Under the pieces are notes generated by a model. The model did not search any database. It was not told the DNA's origin and saw only the letters and a program-made list of their open reading frames with translations. A program made the position numbers and the translations under genes. Shown piece after piece: positions 23,201-35,251 of a stretch of 64,000 nt of DNA (position 1 is its first letter; each line of letters starts with the position of its first letter). Origin of the DNA: Melitaea cinxia (taxonomy: Eukaryota > Arthropoda > Insecta > Lepidoptera > Nymphalidae); assembly GCF_905220565.1 (NCBI RefSeq), contig NC_059401.1, positions 8,023,001 to 8,087,000 on the forward strand, in the 5' to 3' direction.

Positions 23201-23686
23201 ATAAATATAAATAAACGCTTAAAGTAATTATGAATTTATACTATAGCAACAATAAATTTGATTTAGCAAATAAACTCAATCTGCCTGAAAGAATGTATTA
23301 GATTTAAAGCTTGTATAGTTGGAATAACGCAAATTTGTGCTCGAAATTTCTCGACAAACAAAGGGATAAGATGCTTTTCTCCGAAATTCGATACAGAATC
23401 CGGTAGAACTATTCGCACTACTATGTATTTTGTTTATGGCGTTTTTATTATTTACTTAGGCTGCACTATACGGTGGTTTGAATATTTATCTAGCAATATT
23501 GTTAATGCGATAGTTTAAAGTAAATGTGCATTTATTGAAAATAATCGATCAACTATCTAAAATATTCGACACACTAGTATGAGTAGTACATTTATTATTG
23601 TACATTATTCTTTATTATTATTGTAGTGTTAAGTATAGCATAGGAGATATCTTATATGCAATGGAGTCAAATGATTTTATATGAGA
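17207..23686. other. No gene recognised
   Basis: 6.5 kb of AT-rich DNA, the longest stretch here without a supportable element. Open frames at 18820-19162, 20088-20273, 20549-20800, 22401-22583 and 22717-22926 are all below 85 codons and have no domain features. Patches at 20930-21080 and 22850-22920 are less AT-rich but show no frame or splice pattern I can defend. Confidence 0.4.
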
Positions 23687-23905
23687 CTAGCTGACCCCGC
23701 AAACGTTGTTTTGCCATATTTTATACAGTTTTATACATTTATATATGTTATTTACCCCCTTAATCTCCCCCCTTATAACTTATGCTTATGAAAAATAAAT
23801 GTTGACCGATTCTCAGACCTACCCGAAATTCACACAAAATTCATAATAATCGGTCCAGCCGTTTCTGAGGAGTATGCTAACTAACACTGTGACATGAGAA
23901 TTGTA
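23687..23905 (-). mobile_element. Helitron-like end fragment
   Basis: CTAG (23687-23690) after an A is followed by CTGACCCCGCAAACGTTGTT, the end of a Helitron family common in Lepidoptera. Further in are CGGTCCAGCCGTTTCTGAGG and AACACTGTGACATGAGAATT. The opposite TC end cannot be placed, so the copy is probably truncated near 23905. Confidence 0.55.
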
Positions 23906-26221
23906 GTCAATCATGTTGTCTTTAAAATCACACGAAATTCGTATAGAGTCACGACCAGCCGGTATTCTAATGTTATTTACTTTTAAATCCCTTAATGTTT
24001 AGACAGTTAATCCCTTAATGTAATCCTTTAATGTTTAAACAAGTGTGATGAAAAACAAAATGGTTGGTAGCATATACCAATTCTTATTGTTTATAAAAAT
24101 ATATGGTCCGGCTTCATTCAATTCGGTCTTGACTACATTAAACTGATTGCTGCAATTAGCGAATGGTGTAATTCTCGTTTTTCCACCATCTCCCTGCACT
24201 CTTTCACCTCCTTGTCCCCCTCAGGAAATTACTTGAGCTCCTCAGGTCGCGGCGACTTTCCTGCGATTTAATAAAATTGACTCGAAAGAAATTGTTTTGG
24301 AGTTTCCGTTTTGATCATTTTAGCCGTCGGCAATCATCGTCGATTATTGTTTTAATTAAAGTAAGTGGAATTCTAATCGTATTTATTACAGCATTGTTGG
24401 GAATTTTCTATTCCTGTGGTGACATTTCATTTGTTATAATGTGATTACTTGCTTATACTCTAATGCTCTACCACTCCGAACAATTGGCCCGCGAATTTTG
24501 CAAGCTCACGTCGGTAAACAAACTTTACGAAATGAGTTTTGTTTGAAATAGTTTTTGAAACCTGTTTACAGTTCGTGAGATAGTTATAATATTTAGTACG
24601 CTTGTTTTAATTAAAATTTGTAATGTTAGTCGTAATTTGTGGATCAATTACACAAATAATTTATAAAACAATTTTTTTAGGTAATCTTAAAATAGATATC
24701 TAACTATATTAAATATTATAAAAATGTATGATTGTATTAATATATTATCTATTTAATATAGAACTAACACGCTTAGGTGATTTCAGACATCCTTTTGTTT
24801 GAAGTCGTACCTCGGTAGGTTCGTTACATTCAATACTTAAGCTTAAACTGTGAAAAAATAAACTATAAAGTCTTGTTAAAATGTATATTGCTTTCTTATT
24901 TAAAATGCACTAAGCTTTCTTGTAATCTCTAAATAAAATATTTGGTCTAAGTTTTAAGATATCTACACTCACGTGTCTTTCAACTCTGCTACCACCGTAC
25001 AAAACTAGACGGTTACTGTAATACTACCTGACTATAGTGGTCACATTAAATGTAACCTGGTCGAGCTACATACACGAGACATAATTAACATTGCAGTAAT
25101 AAAATTAAAAGATAAAAGAACTTAAAAGTGAAAATAACTAAATTGTAACTGATCATTATATAGGCAAATTATAGATATCAATAAAAAAATAATCCATTCT
25201 ATTAAAAGCAAATTGAAATTGCAGCTAAATTTAAGATTCGTACCGCAAATCGATATAAAATCAACTATTTCAATATCTTCCCAGTAGAATGCTCTAGCGT
25301 TTGTGTTGTAAGTCTTGAGATAGTGTACTTAGTAAATTCATTTATTAAATTTGAGTGTCGTTAAAATATTGCCTAGGAAACCTTACGGTCTATACCAACT
25401 TTCTTTATACAAAAGTAATTTGGAAAAGTACTCCTCGTCGCTAGCCAGACTGCAGCGAACCTACAATGATCTATTTTCGAAAATATCAGAACTAGAATCA
25501 AATGGAGATAGATAGTTTTAATTCTAAACTATTATTTTATTACAAAATTGAAAATGAACAATACTATTATTTTTTAAATTAGTTTTATTGTTAGTTAATT
25601 TAATTTATGGAATTAAATTTTCACTAATTTAAACTTGATTTAAATGAAGAGTATTTTTGTATTTGTATATATTTATATAAAAAATATGCAAAAAAATGTT
25701 ATAACGTGCAAATACATAAAAGATGTACAATAACAATTATTTCTTCGACAATTTCTTAAGTAATTTAAATGTTAATAATATAAATTCTATTAGAAATCCT
25801 ACAATCATTAAACTACCTGAAACAATACTATGTCAATAGCAATATTAGGCGATTCTAATCAAAAGATAAGTTTAGTTAATGGGCTTATAAAATAAACAAA
25901 CAAGGTATCCGGGCAGAAATACACCTAGAAATGATTTAGTACTGACAGCTCGAACAAGGGTTGTGCGGCACATTTAAAGGCAGTACGCGCTAGTGATATA
26001 TTTCAACTGTGTCCGAAACAATAGAGGTTTCGGTCGCTCTGTATACGCAGGCGACGTATAGCGACAAGTAAAGTACTGCGAAAGTTTACTTTGTTTTGAT
26101 TAATCACATGTGCTTTTGACGATCTGTTCCATGCAAATGTATGTTACTTGGAATGTCCCAAAGCATTGTGTATCTTAAGATAGTCTGGAGTCTCTTGAGA
26201 GACGATATATTTTTTATACGA
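23906..26221. other. No gene recognised
   Basis: AT-rich. A slightly GC-richer patch at 24170-24320 has no open frame of note. Nothing else supportable. Confidence 0.4.
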
Positions 26222-26478
26222 ATAGATCGGTAAACAAGCGTACGGCTCATCTGATGGTAAGCTATTAGCTACAGCCGCGGCTTATAGAAACCTGTAACAG
26301 CAGAAGCATCACAAACGTTTTGCCGACCCTACTCCAAATCCTCCCCGGGAGCTCTGCTTACTTTACTCATCCCATCAACACCACATCACTTGAAAGCAGT
26401 ATTATTTAGATGTGATCTTTTCCCCAGTCAGGCTGCTCCAGATTTTGAGCAGAATGTTTCCGGCTGTGCCCTACCTCA
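26222..26478. repeat. Dispersed repeat, second copy at 60099-60363
   Basis: The same order of blocks occurs in both copies: GGTAAACAAGCGTACGGCTC, CAGCAGAAGCATCACA, GTTTTGCCGACCCTACTCC, TTGAAAGCAGTATTA, TTCCCCAGTCAGGCTGCTCC and TTTCCGGCTGTGCCCTA. The copies are clearly diverged from each other. I recognise the family as widespread in butterflies and moths but cannot assign a class. Confidence 0.68.
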
Positions 26479-27597
26479 GGTATATTAGTAAATACTGTAA
26501 TTTTGTAGTAATATATCGGATATGCTAGTCAGTTAATGTTAATTTATACCACGAGGATTAGACGGATTTTAATTAAGAGTATTGATAGTGGCTATTTTTA
26601 ATGTTTATATACTTATAAGACATTAGTTGATTATTTAAAATTGGAATCTAATCCTTTATATACTAATATTGACTAAATATATATACATATGACATTGCAC
26701 CTACTGCTTGCACACGTCATATATTTTTTAAAGTAGAGTAAAAAGGTATAACAATGAAAATTTGATGACTAGCAGCGTATCGTTTAGCATTTTAGTTATT
26801 TCAATAGTGTCTTTCTTGTCTAATGTCCTGTATATGAATTTTTTATCCTATTAGCGATATTTGTAGCCCAGTAGCTTTATAGTTTTTAATACAATAATGA
26901 TATTTATAAGGAGGCTTATACCACAATTCACATATCCATACATTTATAATAATGCTGTTTGCTTTGAAACGAATAGTACAAATAGTATATACAAACAAGA
27001 AGTAAGGAAAATGTTATAACGTCAATTTTTCGACTTCGGTAAGTAAAAGTTTTATCCGGGGCAAACTTTTTATATGTGCTTATACAAAAAATCTAACGGT
27101 TAGTAGTTACTAGTAAATAAATAGATTTTATTAGCCATACCCTATATTCATTTCAAGAATAATAATATAACACGGAAATACGGACGCATATGATAAAATC
27201 TTACTATCAGGAGGTTTAACTAAGGTATATTACTTAAAAGTCATAAATTAACAAATTTTAAATGAGCAACTCAATTTTTTTTTTCGCTTCTTTTCAGCAT
27301 AATCTATCTTACTAAACAGTGGTCGTTCAAATTAACTATAATATGATTTTGTATTTTATTAAGGATACACAAAATAACTTTGCTGACGGTTTCGACCAGT
27401 TCAGGTAGTAAATTCACTTTAGTTTTGGCTCAAATTTTCAGCACCACAGGCTACAAACTGCCGCCCAAACAAAATTTCAAAATGCATTTAATTTAATCAA
27501 GTACATCCTTATGTCATTATTATTTATCCTAACAATTAAAAATAAATAAAATAAAAACAACTAAAGTTGTCTTTACAAACCTTAACCTCTTAAAAGT
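26479..27597. other. No gene recognised
   Basis: AT-rich DNA without coding or repeat ends that I can identify. Confidence 0.4.
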
Positions 27598-27733
27598 GGA
27601 GAAGTTATCCGGCCATCGGTCGCCTTTTTAAGTTCCAAGGTGGGCGTGGAACTGTGTTTCACCTCTTACGACACCCATGAGAAGAAGAGGGGATATTCTT
27701 TACTAACTTTAAAAATTCGTAACCACACAGCTA
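27598..27733 (-). repeat. SINE-like repeat fragment (third copy)
   Basis: TTATCCGGCCATCGGTCGCC, TTTTTAAGTTCCAAGGTGG, GTGGAACTGTGTTTCACC and CTTACGACACCCATGAGAAG align with 35660-35790. The RTE-derived end is missing, so the copy is partial. Confidence 0.65.
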
Positions 27734-28289
27734 ACAGATATTCCGTATATATTTATTATAAGGCTCATTTTTAAGATTTTCTTCTTTCTCTTTGCCAAAT
27801 TTGCAGTAATTATATAAATATTTATTACCATATCTGTCGTTTTGAGGCCATTCAAAAAAACTATATCAACATTTGGAATTTGAACTTTTTGATAGCAGAA
27901 TTGTGGCAATATGAAGCTATTCCTAGAAAGAACGTAGAAAAGCTTGTTAAGTTACAAACTATCATCCGACCTTTGCAGCGCATGTTTCGTAACAAGAGCA
28001 CTCGAACTAAATTCCGAAATAGAGCATAAAGCTTATACATAAGGCGCTTCTTGCGTGATAAGTAGGGACATGTCAGATGTGGTTTTTTAACGATTTGTTT
28101 GTAGTGAAAATAAAATATAGACCAGTACCTAGGAATGTTCTCATAAAAAGAAAGCTATGTTCATTATTTTTTCAGTTCAGCAGTTTATGAGTTGTTAGTT
28201 AAAGTAGTTTGTAAAAGTTCCGACTAAGCAAGTTTTCTTTTTTTTCACTTCACTTCCTTCGAAGTCTTTTTAGTCTTCACTTCGAAGAT

Positions 28290-28764
28290 TCCGCAATGCT
28301 TGAAGACAAAAGTCTTCGATCAATGCGTCCTGCCTGTGTTAACATACGGAGCCGAGACGTGGACACTGACGAAGGGACTGGTTCACAAGTTTAAAGTCAC
28401 TCAACGTGCAATGGAACGGGCTATGCTTGGGGTCTCTCTCAAAGATAGGATTAGAAATGAGACTATCTGCGAGAACGAAAGTAGCCAACATAGCCTACAG
28501 AATTAGCAAGTTGAAGTGACAGTGGGCTGGCCATCTGTGTCACAGGACCGATAGTCGTCTGAACAGATGGATCCTGGAGTGGTGACCGCGTCTTGGCAAA
28601 CGCAGTTTGGGGTGTCCTTTGGCCCGTTGGACCGACGATCTACGTAAGATTGCCGGTGTAGGCTGGATGAGGATTGCAGAAAACCGGAATGTTTGGCGCG
28701 AATTTGGGGAGGCCTATGTCCAGCAGTGGACTGCAATAGGCTGAGCTGACTGACTGACTGACTG
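28290..28764 (+). pseudogene. 5'-truncated RTE LINE, C-terminal part and 3' tail
   Basis: From 28300 (a TTG; the residue is an internal leucine, not a start) the frame reads LKTKVFDQCVLPVLTYGAET and a VTQRAMERAMLGVSL block, the C-terminal part of lepidopteran RTE reverse transcriptases. The frame breaks at 28504, but the blocks continue in other frames: WAGHLCHRTD, WILEW, WTDDLRKIAG and EAYVQQWTAIG then a stop (about 28733-28743). The element ends in (TGAC)n (about 28746-28764), the short tandem 3' tail of this family. Endonuclease and catalytic YADD region are missing. Confidence 0.8.
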
Positions 28765-28782
28765 AAGTTTACTTTTTACAGC

Positions 28783-29139
28783 GTGAAATCTCATTTAGTG
28801 GTCATATTCATACATCCAATCGTAAAATGTATTATACTAGTAGAGCTCACTGTACTGTGTGAAACCAACATTCTTAAAGACCACACAATAAAATTAAATA
28901 AATATTACAATTTAACAAACGAATTTAACAAAAATGGTTATGAGGTTAATTTATACACGGAAGAAGTAGGAGCGAGAGGTATACCAGCAAAATATCTCTA
29001 TAATCTTCTGAAAGACCTTAGCCTGTCGAGAACTGCAGTGAGTTCTATTTTAGAACGAGTGTCTAAGGCTGCACTAACAGGTTCCTACCAAATTTGGCTA
29101 GGCACGGCGGGAAACTCGAGCAGTGACGGTGAGCGTTGA
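28783..29139 (+). pseudogene. C-terminal fragment of an RLE-type LINE polyprotein
   Basis: An uninterrupted 118-codon frame reads KCIILVELTVLCETNI, then DHTIKLNKYYNL, GYEVNLYTEEVGARGIPAKY and AALTGSYQIWLG before its stop. The pattern (hydrophobic strand with E/D-x-T-V, then HxxKxxKY, then EVGxRG) is what I know from C-termini of LINEs with a restriction-like endonuclease (R2/NeSL-type and relatives), where the acidic strand residue belongs to the PD..D site. The upstream PD residues and the reverse transcriptase are absent. The frame opens with GTG, not a true start. It starts 18 bp after the RTE tail, so two unrelated LINE ends abut. Confidence 0.5.
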
Positions 29140-29289
29140 TGCACATCTCAAAAGGGAGAGACCTTAAACCTACACCTAGGTCGCAAGTTTTGGGAACTGC
29201 TATGAGTTTCTCCTTCTGCCACACGATGGACACGGCACCCGTACGGTGAATCCATGGAATGCTAAGAAGTTTGTCTCTCTCTTAATCAT

Positions 29290-30136
29290 TTTTTATTTTC
29301 TTGATTTTCATAAATCGTTTCGAAGTAAAATAATTTTATTCTAATTTTGTGATGATAAACTATTTGATATATAATTTTACACAATACACGTTATGTATAT
29401 GTTTTATGAATAAAATTTTACATTATTTTAATTACACAAGCATATAATTTAACACGAATTAAAGTATAATACAAATTATATATATAATTGATGAAAAACA
29501 ATGTAATATAAACTTTAAACAACATATCTAATAGCAATGAGCACCTGCATTTTAAAACTATACCAACAATTTCAAACCGTACACATATGTATAACCTAAC
29601 AAGCTAAGCAAGGTTATATATATTATATTATAATACACCAAATCAAAAATTTATTGAAATAACAAGAATAATAAAATCAATAAGAGAACACTATCTATTC
29701 TAGTTAACTATTTAAATTATTGACTATTCAATTCAATAATTGTAAATCTTGAATTAGTTTGCAATTTTTTTTGTGTGTTTCTGTCTTTACCGGTAAAAAT
29801 ACTAAATATTTCTACAGAAAAGGGAAATATAAATATTATAATTTGACAATCGTCCATGTCATTATCTGATCTGATATTTTGTTGTTTAAGAAATTTCGAA
29901 TATGAATAAGTCAGCACAGATGTTTTCCTGTGAATGATCAAGTTTTATAAGATTGGGGAAAGGTAAATGCAAGTGGTATAAGAACCTAATCCCTATAACC
30001 GTAATCCAGAATGAAGTCTGTATAGATCAATCGGTATAAAGACTTGTACAAATATGAATAATTGTAAATTGATCAGAATGAATAACCATACTACAATACA
30101 ATAGATCTTTACTGAACATAACAAATTTATTAATAA
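29290..30136. other. No gene recognised
   Basis: Strongly AT-rich. Sequence at 29140-29290 may be the 3' untranslated part of the preceding LINE fragment. Confidence 0.4.
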
Positions 30137-30456
30137 CTAGTTGTGCCCGCGAATTCGTTCGCATGGAATTACAAAAAATATTGTGTAGTTCGCAGAGTTA
30201 CAAAATAGATAAATTTCTAAAAAGTAGCCTAGTGAAGTAGTTACTACTTATTACACCAGCTATCTGCTAGTGAAAGTACCGTCAAAATTGGTCTAGCTGT
30301 TTCAGAGATTACCGGGACAAACAGATAGACAGAGAAAAATTGTAAAATATGTTATTTTGGTACATGTACCGTGTGTACATCCATATGCATTTAGAAAAAG
30401 CGGTTATTTTAATTAATATTACAAGCAGACATTCCAATTTTATTTATTTGTATAGA
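30137..30456 (-). mobile_element. Complete short non-autonomous Helitron (320 bp)
   Basis: CTAG (30137-30140) follows an A, and GA (30455-30456) precedes a T, so on the minus strand the element is TC...CTAG in an A|T site. The terminal region TTGTGCCCGCGAATTCGTTC is a diverged version of the GC hairpin seen at 3866 and 40650. Internal landmarks CAGAGATTACCGGGACAAAC and AAGCGGTTATTTTAATTAAT are typical of a common lepidopteran family. Non-coding. Confidence 0.75.
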
Positions 30457-32309
30457 TAATTGACATCGGAAAAATACTCCTTAGTTAGAAAAGGTTGTTG
30501 ATTGCAAAAAAATCGTAATATACATCGATTGCTAATGTGATATTATTTTAAAGCTATAAATACTGCCCATTTACTATTTTAAAAAACAATGAACTTATTA
30601 AAAGAGCTGAACGTCAGTAGGTCGATTTTGTACTAATTTAGTTTGGAATTAATTAAATTCTAAATTGAAATCTATGAGGTATATTTTCAAAATTGAAAGG
30701 CTAGACTGTTTTAATTTTATTAGATACTTAACTAATCACTTTAGTTATAAACTTAACAAAGTGGATGTTAGTTACTGGTTTTAATAAACCTATACCCTTG
30801 TTAAACACGATCATCTGTTTAGACGCTATATGTATATATGATATATCTAAAGAAAGTAAACTAACAACATATTGAGGAACTTAATTTTCAGCAACATAAA
30901 TATTAAGTTTTATATTAAGTTGCTGCACGATTACTGTTTAACAACGTACACATTCGCCACGATCGCCATGGTTAACTTCAGTCAATATACGATGTATTTA
31001 TGGTAATAATTTTACCATCGTCATTTCAAAGTCAGTTCTTTTAGTTTTTGGGTCAAAAATAATTATCTATTGGAACTATAAGTTACATCACAGCTCACAA
31101 TTAATCAATAATAGTTTTCGTCGTTTTCTTGATTTTCTTACTAGGCTATATTAGTAATTACTATGATAGGGACTCGTGTTGAAAAAACATTAATGTAATG
31201 TAATAAAATCTATCTACCCACGCGTCGGTGCGAACAAAAGAATCCACATAGCTGATAACTAAATAAATTGAACGTGACCGTCTGTTTCATGCCTACTTAT
31301 CTGATCGAATACTTGCAAAATTAGGAAAAGTTAACTAAAGTTAAATGATAACTTGTGCAATAAATTTACAGATTGTAGTATTTTAAAAACAATAGAATAT
31401 ATTTAAAATCTAGTGTGGGTTTCTAATAAAATCGTAATTTCCTATTATAGGAGATTTTTTTTTACTTTAGCACATCTAATAACATACAGACATTATGGTT
31501 AGTAAGACTTGTAACAAAATCTCACTTAGATTTTTAGAGCTGAGGTTTATTTGTTAATCGTAACGGTACAAATTAGTTGATTTAATATAGTTGAAATACT
31601 TACTTCATACCTACCTTACACCATACGTTAGTAATAGTTAAATTTCTCTGTTTTTCATTCAAATTTTCATTAAGATTATACAAATTAAAACACGTAAGTC
31701 AAATTCAGTCCTTAACTCTCAATCTACAAGGTATAATTTTACAAATCATAGTTAATTGACTCAGATCCAACTCTGTATTCTTATTTAGTCGCGAAGTGTG
31801 TGGTGACGACGGAGATCCTCTAGATTTTGTGGGTGAACGGTTTTGTATGTGATACTGGTATGCAGAAATTCTCTCCCTACTCATTAGGCTGTATTAGATT
31901 CAGCAGTTTAAATTATCTATGGTTTCATTCATTATTTTATGTAAAAAATTATGTCAAGTAGCTTACGCTTGGAAATTATTTAGTTCAGTGACGTAAGGTA
32001 TTCTTTTGTCTTGTTCAACGGTGTAATATTATGTAAAACACCTTCGGGCTTCGACGATGACTTTTAATGGTGAACTCCTTTAAAAAAACAACCCCACAAG
32101 AAATTCACCTAAATGAGAGTTCGATAAAAGTCAGATTGACTTCGTCATATCTAAAAATATTTGATGATTTATGTGTAGGAAAGAAAAGAAAAGATTGAAC
32201 AATTTGTCTGTTTCTCAAATGAAAATAATATACTTAAAAAATACGAAGTTCGAAAAATAAAATAAAATTTCTCAACAATGGAGTTTAAAAATTAAAATGA
32301 ACTGAGCAG
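30457..32309. other. No gene recognised
   Basis: AT-rich sequence. No frame above the noise and no repeat ends I can identify. Confidence 0.4.
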
Positions 32310-32740
32310 CATTAACATTAACTTTGTGCTTTGAACACAGATGTCCGCGCGGAAATGAGGTTGATTCTTTCGGACTACACGGCCTTTTTTGGAACAAGAG
32401 TTCAAGTAGGTTTTCCCGCCATGGTTTCCTAAATGATACCATAAAAAGAGCTCTTGCCTCCGCTGTTCCTACTCTTATCGAGCCTACTGTATTATTCGCG
32501 ATGATGGCAAGATATCCGATGGATTAACTTTGGTTCACTAAGAAAGGGGACGGGCATTTTTGTGGGACGCAACCTGCGTTGCCACACTTGCTTCGTCTCG
32601 TGTCAGGAAAACAGCCTTAAGAGCGGGAGCTGGTGACAAGACGGGTTGTGAATTTTTGCCCAGAGAATCGGCATAGTAATTCAACAGAGAAATGCTGCTA
32701 TCGTTCTCGACACCATTCCACGCGGACATGATTTGTACCA
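32310..32740 (+). pseudogene. Decayed RLE-type LINE C-terminus (zinc knuckle plus endonuclease)
   Basis: The frame from about 32324 reads HRCPRGNEVDSFGLHGLFW, SSSRFSRHGFLND and TIKRALASAVPTLIEPTVL. This is the CCHC-like knuckle and following helix that I associate with LINEs carrying a restriction-like endonuclease (consensus HGLSCxxSxGRxxRH...N). A frame change near 32503 leads to GLTLVH, and a further one to GRAFLWDATCVATLASS, matching the family's PDG...GRxLxWDATC block where the catalytic acids lie. The second knuckle cysteine is replaced (FW for SC) and the P of PDG is S, so it is not functional. Confidence 0.58.
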
Positions 32741-32806
32741 ATTATAGATTGGTACAAATTATGTGGTGGTTCTTAAGTTGTAATTTGTAAACATATATAT
32801 TTTAAT

Positions 32807-33109
32807 GCTGCTGTGTGGCTACGATAGTAAAGAATATAGCCACCCTCTCTCTTCCCGTGGGTGTCGTAAGAGGCGACTAAGGGATAACACAGTTCCACAG
32901 ATGGCGGGATAACCATCCAGCTTTGAAATACACAGACCAAAGACGGGCAGCAGCGTCTTCGGTGCGACAAAGCCAGCCTTGCGGTTACCAACCAGCCTAA
33001 CCAGCGTGTGACTAGGGGCAAAACACATGAGTTTACGCCATTTTTTGGCACGAATTTGAGGAGGCCTATGTTCAGCAGTGGACTGTAATAGGTTGAATTG
33101 ATAATGATG
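32807..33109 (+). mobile_element. SINE-like element with RTE-derived 3' end, flanked by TSD
   Basis: The element is bounded by the 10-bp direct repeat ATATTTTAAT (32797-32806 and 33110-33119). Its body has CTTCCCGTGGGTGTCGTAAG, GATAACACAGTTCCACAGAT, GACGGGCAGCAGCGTCTTCG and ACATGAGTTTACGCC. The last ~60 bp reads EEAYVQQWTVIG then a stop, the end of an RTE reverse transcriptase frame, and finishes in a TGA/TAATGATGAT tail. A non-autonomous body joined to an RTE tail is the expected form of a LINE-mobilised SINE. Copies: 35443-35795 (minus) and 27598-27733 (partial). Confidence 0.75.
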
Positions 33110-33295
33110 ATATTTTAATTTGAATTTGTTTTATAATTATTATACATATAATATGATAACTACAAAAAAAAACTGAACTGTAATAAAATTATTCCCAAGA
33201 GGAGACTGTCAACGACTTCATGGACATGAACAACTTATATTAATGATATAAAATGAATATATGCCCTGAATTGCTAACCAAATTAACTTGCATAC

Positions 33296-33510
33296 GAAAT
33301 AAAAAGCGAATTCAATTTACATCTCCTATTATAAAACGTAGATAGTCCAAATTCAGTCAGATTTCGATCAAATTTAAATGGTAATGAAAGATGAAAAGCA
33401 CCAGATTTTGATTTAGAAAATAATCATAAAAATCGGTTCAGCAAGTAGTTATTAGTTAACACACACATAAAAAACATACAATCGAGAACCTCCTCTTTAT
33501 TAAAGTAAGC
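33296..33510 (-). mobile_element. Old, degenerate HINE-like fragment
   Basis: The order of landmarks is that of the family, all mutated: AATTCAATTTACATC, GTAGATAGTCC, AATTTAAATGGTAAT, AAAATCGGTTCAGCAAGTAG, ACACATAAAAAACATACAAT and ATCGAGAACCTCCTC. The hairpin end is not preserved. Confidence 0.5.
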
Positions 33511-33983
33511 AATCGTATGTGAATAATACTTTAAGTTTATTAGTACCAAATATTGTTGATCACAATTCTATTTAGTGAAACCGAATATTCCATAGTTTGA
33601 GTCATTGCCCAAAGTTGCAGTGTAATACATACAATTGTCTAAAATTTTTAGATATTGAATAAAAAATAATGTAACTTTTGGTTAGATTGACAGGAAATTT
33701 TTGGGTTTTTGACTGGTCAAAAACTTTTACGAAACACTGAGACCAAGGGCCTAAAGAAAATGAGACTAGGCGGAACATAATGGTGCAATCAAATGCTTAT
33801 TCTAATTTTTTTCCTGCTTAAAATAGGCTTCGCGATTTTACATTCAACATAAACATTTTTGTGACCCAAATCACTCAATTTTGTTCATAGTCTCACCAAA
33901 AGCCTTGAAAATAAAGTTTTATACTTCTCGCCAAAATATTGGCAGATTTCCTTTATAACGAAATACAACACGTATTTATTAGG

Positions 33984-34200
33984 GTACAGTTATTAGGGTT
34001 CCGTACACAAAGGGTACCAATGAAATACCATTACTAAGACTCCGATGTCCGTATTCAATCATGCTATATCATCGGAACCGTTGCGGGTGTACACTTGAAA
34101 TTTCATTAAATATATAGCACGAATAACAGCATATACAACGGATTTCAAAAATAAAACACGAAAAACAAAATAAAAAATAAAATAAAACCCAAAACTGACT
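33984..34200 (+). repeat. Degenerate copy of the GGGTTCCGTAC repeat
   Basis: TTAGGGTTCCGTACACAAAG and TACTAAGACTCCGATGTCCG match the ends of the family whose antisense copy is at 34593-35018. The body is strongly diverged or replaced after about 34120. Confidence 0.5.
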
Positions 34201-34265
34201 GACGACATTTTTTCAATGATCTTTGATCGTGGTCAATAAAATATTAATTCGATGTAATTAATATA

Positions 34266-34447
34266 TCTATGTATATAAATAAAAATGAACGTTGCTAAGT
34301 GCACAGCTCGAGAATGGCTCGACCAATTCGGCTAATTTATTTATTTGTATGTTACTTAAGGCCCACGGAAGGTTTATAATACAATACACACATATATATA
34401 ATTTTACTATTAACTTTTGCCAGAACGAAGTCTGTCTGGGCAGCTAA
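34266..34447 (+). mobile_element. Short non-autonomous Helitron (complete)
   Basis: TC (34266-34267) follows an A, CTAA (34444-34447) precedes a T, and a hairpin CTGTC-TG-GGCAG (34432-34443) sits directly before the end. It is the same family and orientation as 2-173, with a ~10-bp AC/AT-rich insertion near 34385. The open frame 34417-34653 starts in its 3' end and is not a gene. Confidence 0.75.
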
Positions 34448-34592
34448 TAATAAATACTTCGTGCATACCCTATTGTGTAGTGCGACTCGCACTTAGCTGG
34501 ATTCTCTTAATCAAGAGCCAAGTTTCGCTTCATACTTATACCTTTTTAATACCTATTGGCCTTTTGTTTTACACTTTCTTATCTAATTTAAA

Positions 34593-35018
34593 ACTAAAAA
34601 CCGGCCTTGGTCGAGTCGGACTCGCGCACGAAGGGTTTCGTACCATTGCTTAGGTATTAGATGCTATTAGACAATTTTTTTGCCGAAATATTTTTATTTT
34701 TACAATTAAGTATTATGTGAATATTTCAAGTACCTATACTGTTACCATTTATCAAGTACCTAAGCTGTTACCTACCTGTTACCATTTATTGATATGGAGC
34801 AACAATAGGCAACAAGTGGTGTTTTTTTTTGTATGGGAGCCCCTCTTAAATATTTATTCTATTTTGTTTTTAGTATATGTTGTTATACTCGTAGTAGCAA
34901 CAGAAAAACATAATTTGTGATAATTTCAACTGTCTAGCTATCGCGGTACCTAAGATACAGCCTGGTGACGTCTTAGTTATAATGTCCCATTTTTACCTTT
35001 TGGGTACGGAACCCTAAA
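34593..35018 (-). repeat. Dispersed non-coding repeat (GGGTTCCGTACC family)
   Basis: The minus strand begins TAGGGTTCCGTACCCAAAAG and ends in CTTCGTGCGCGAGTCCGACT with CGACCAAGGCCGG. The palindrome CGAGTC-G-GACTCG lies at about 34613-34625. Internal landmarks: ACTGTCTAGCTATCGCGGTA and TATGGGAGCCCCTC. The family is common in Lepidoptera; I cannot assign it. A further 3' fragment (GTGCGACTCGCACTTAGCTG) is at 34482-34501. Confidence 0.6.
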
Positions 35019-35251
35019 AAGTATACTCAGTGATGATAAGAAAAAGTCTGTCAAGACATGATATAATCCAACAAAGTAAACATGTAGAATAATAAAAATT
35101 TAATTTTATCTAAATAGCCAATACGGTCAGTAGCTCATATAGAAACTAAATACTACATAAGTACTGTTACTACTATTATAAATGTTGTTACTATCACAGT
35201 TTCTACTACCACGGCCTCAATTGCTACTGCTGTTTCTACAGCTACCCCCAA

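Noticed and set aside
17207..23686. Possible host gene or regulatory block in less AT-rich patches (20930-21080, 22850-22920)
   Set aside because: No open frame, splice pattern or conserved motif could be supported from sequence alone.
32773..33051. 92- and 69-codon minus frames
   Set aside because: They are antisense translations of the SINE-like copy at 32807-33109.
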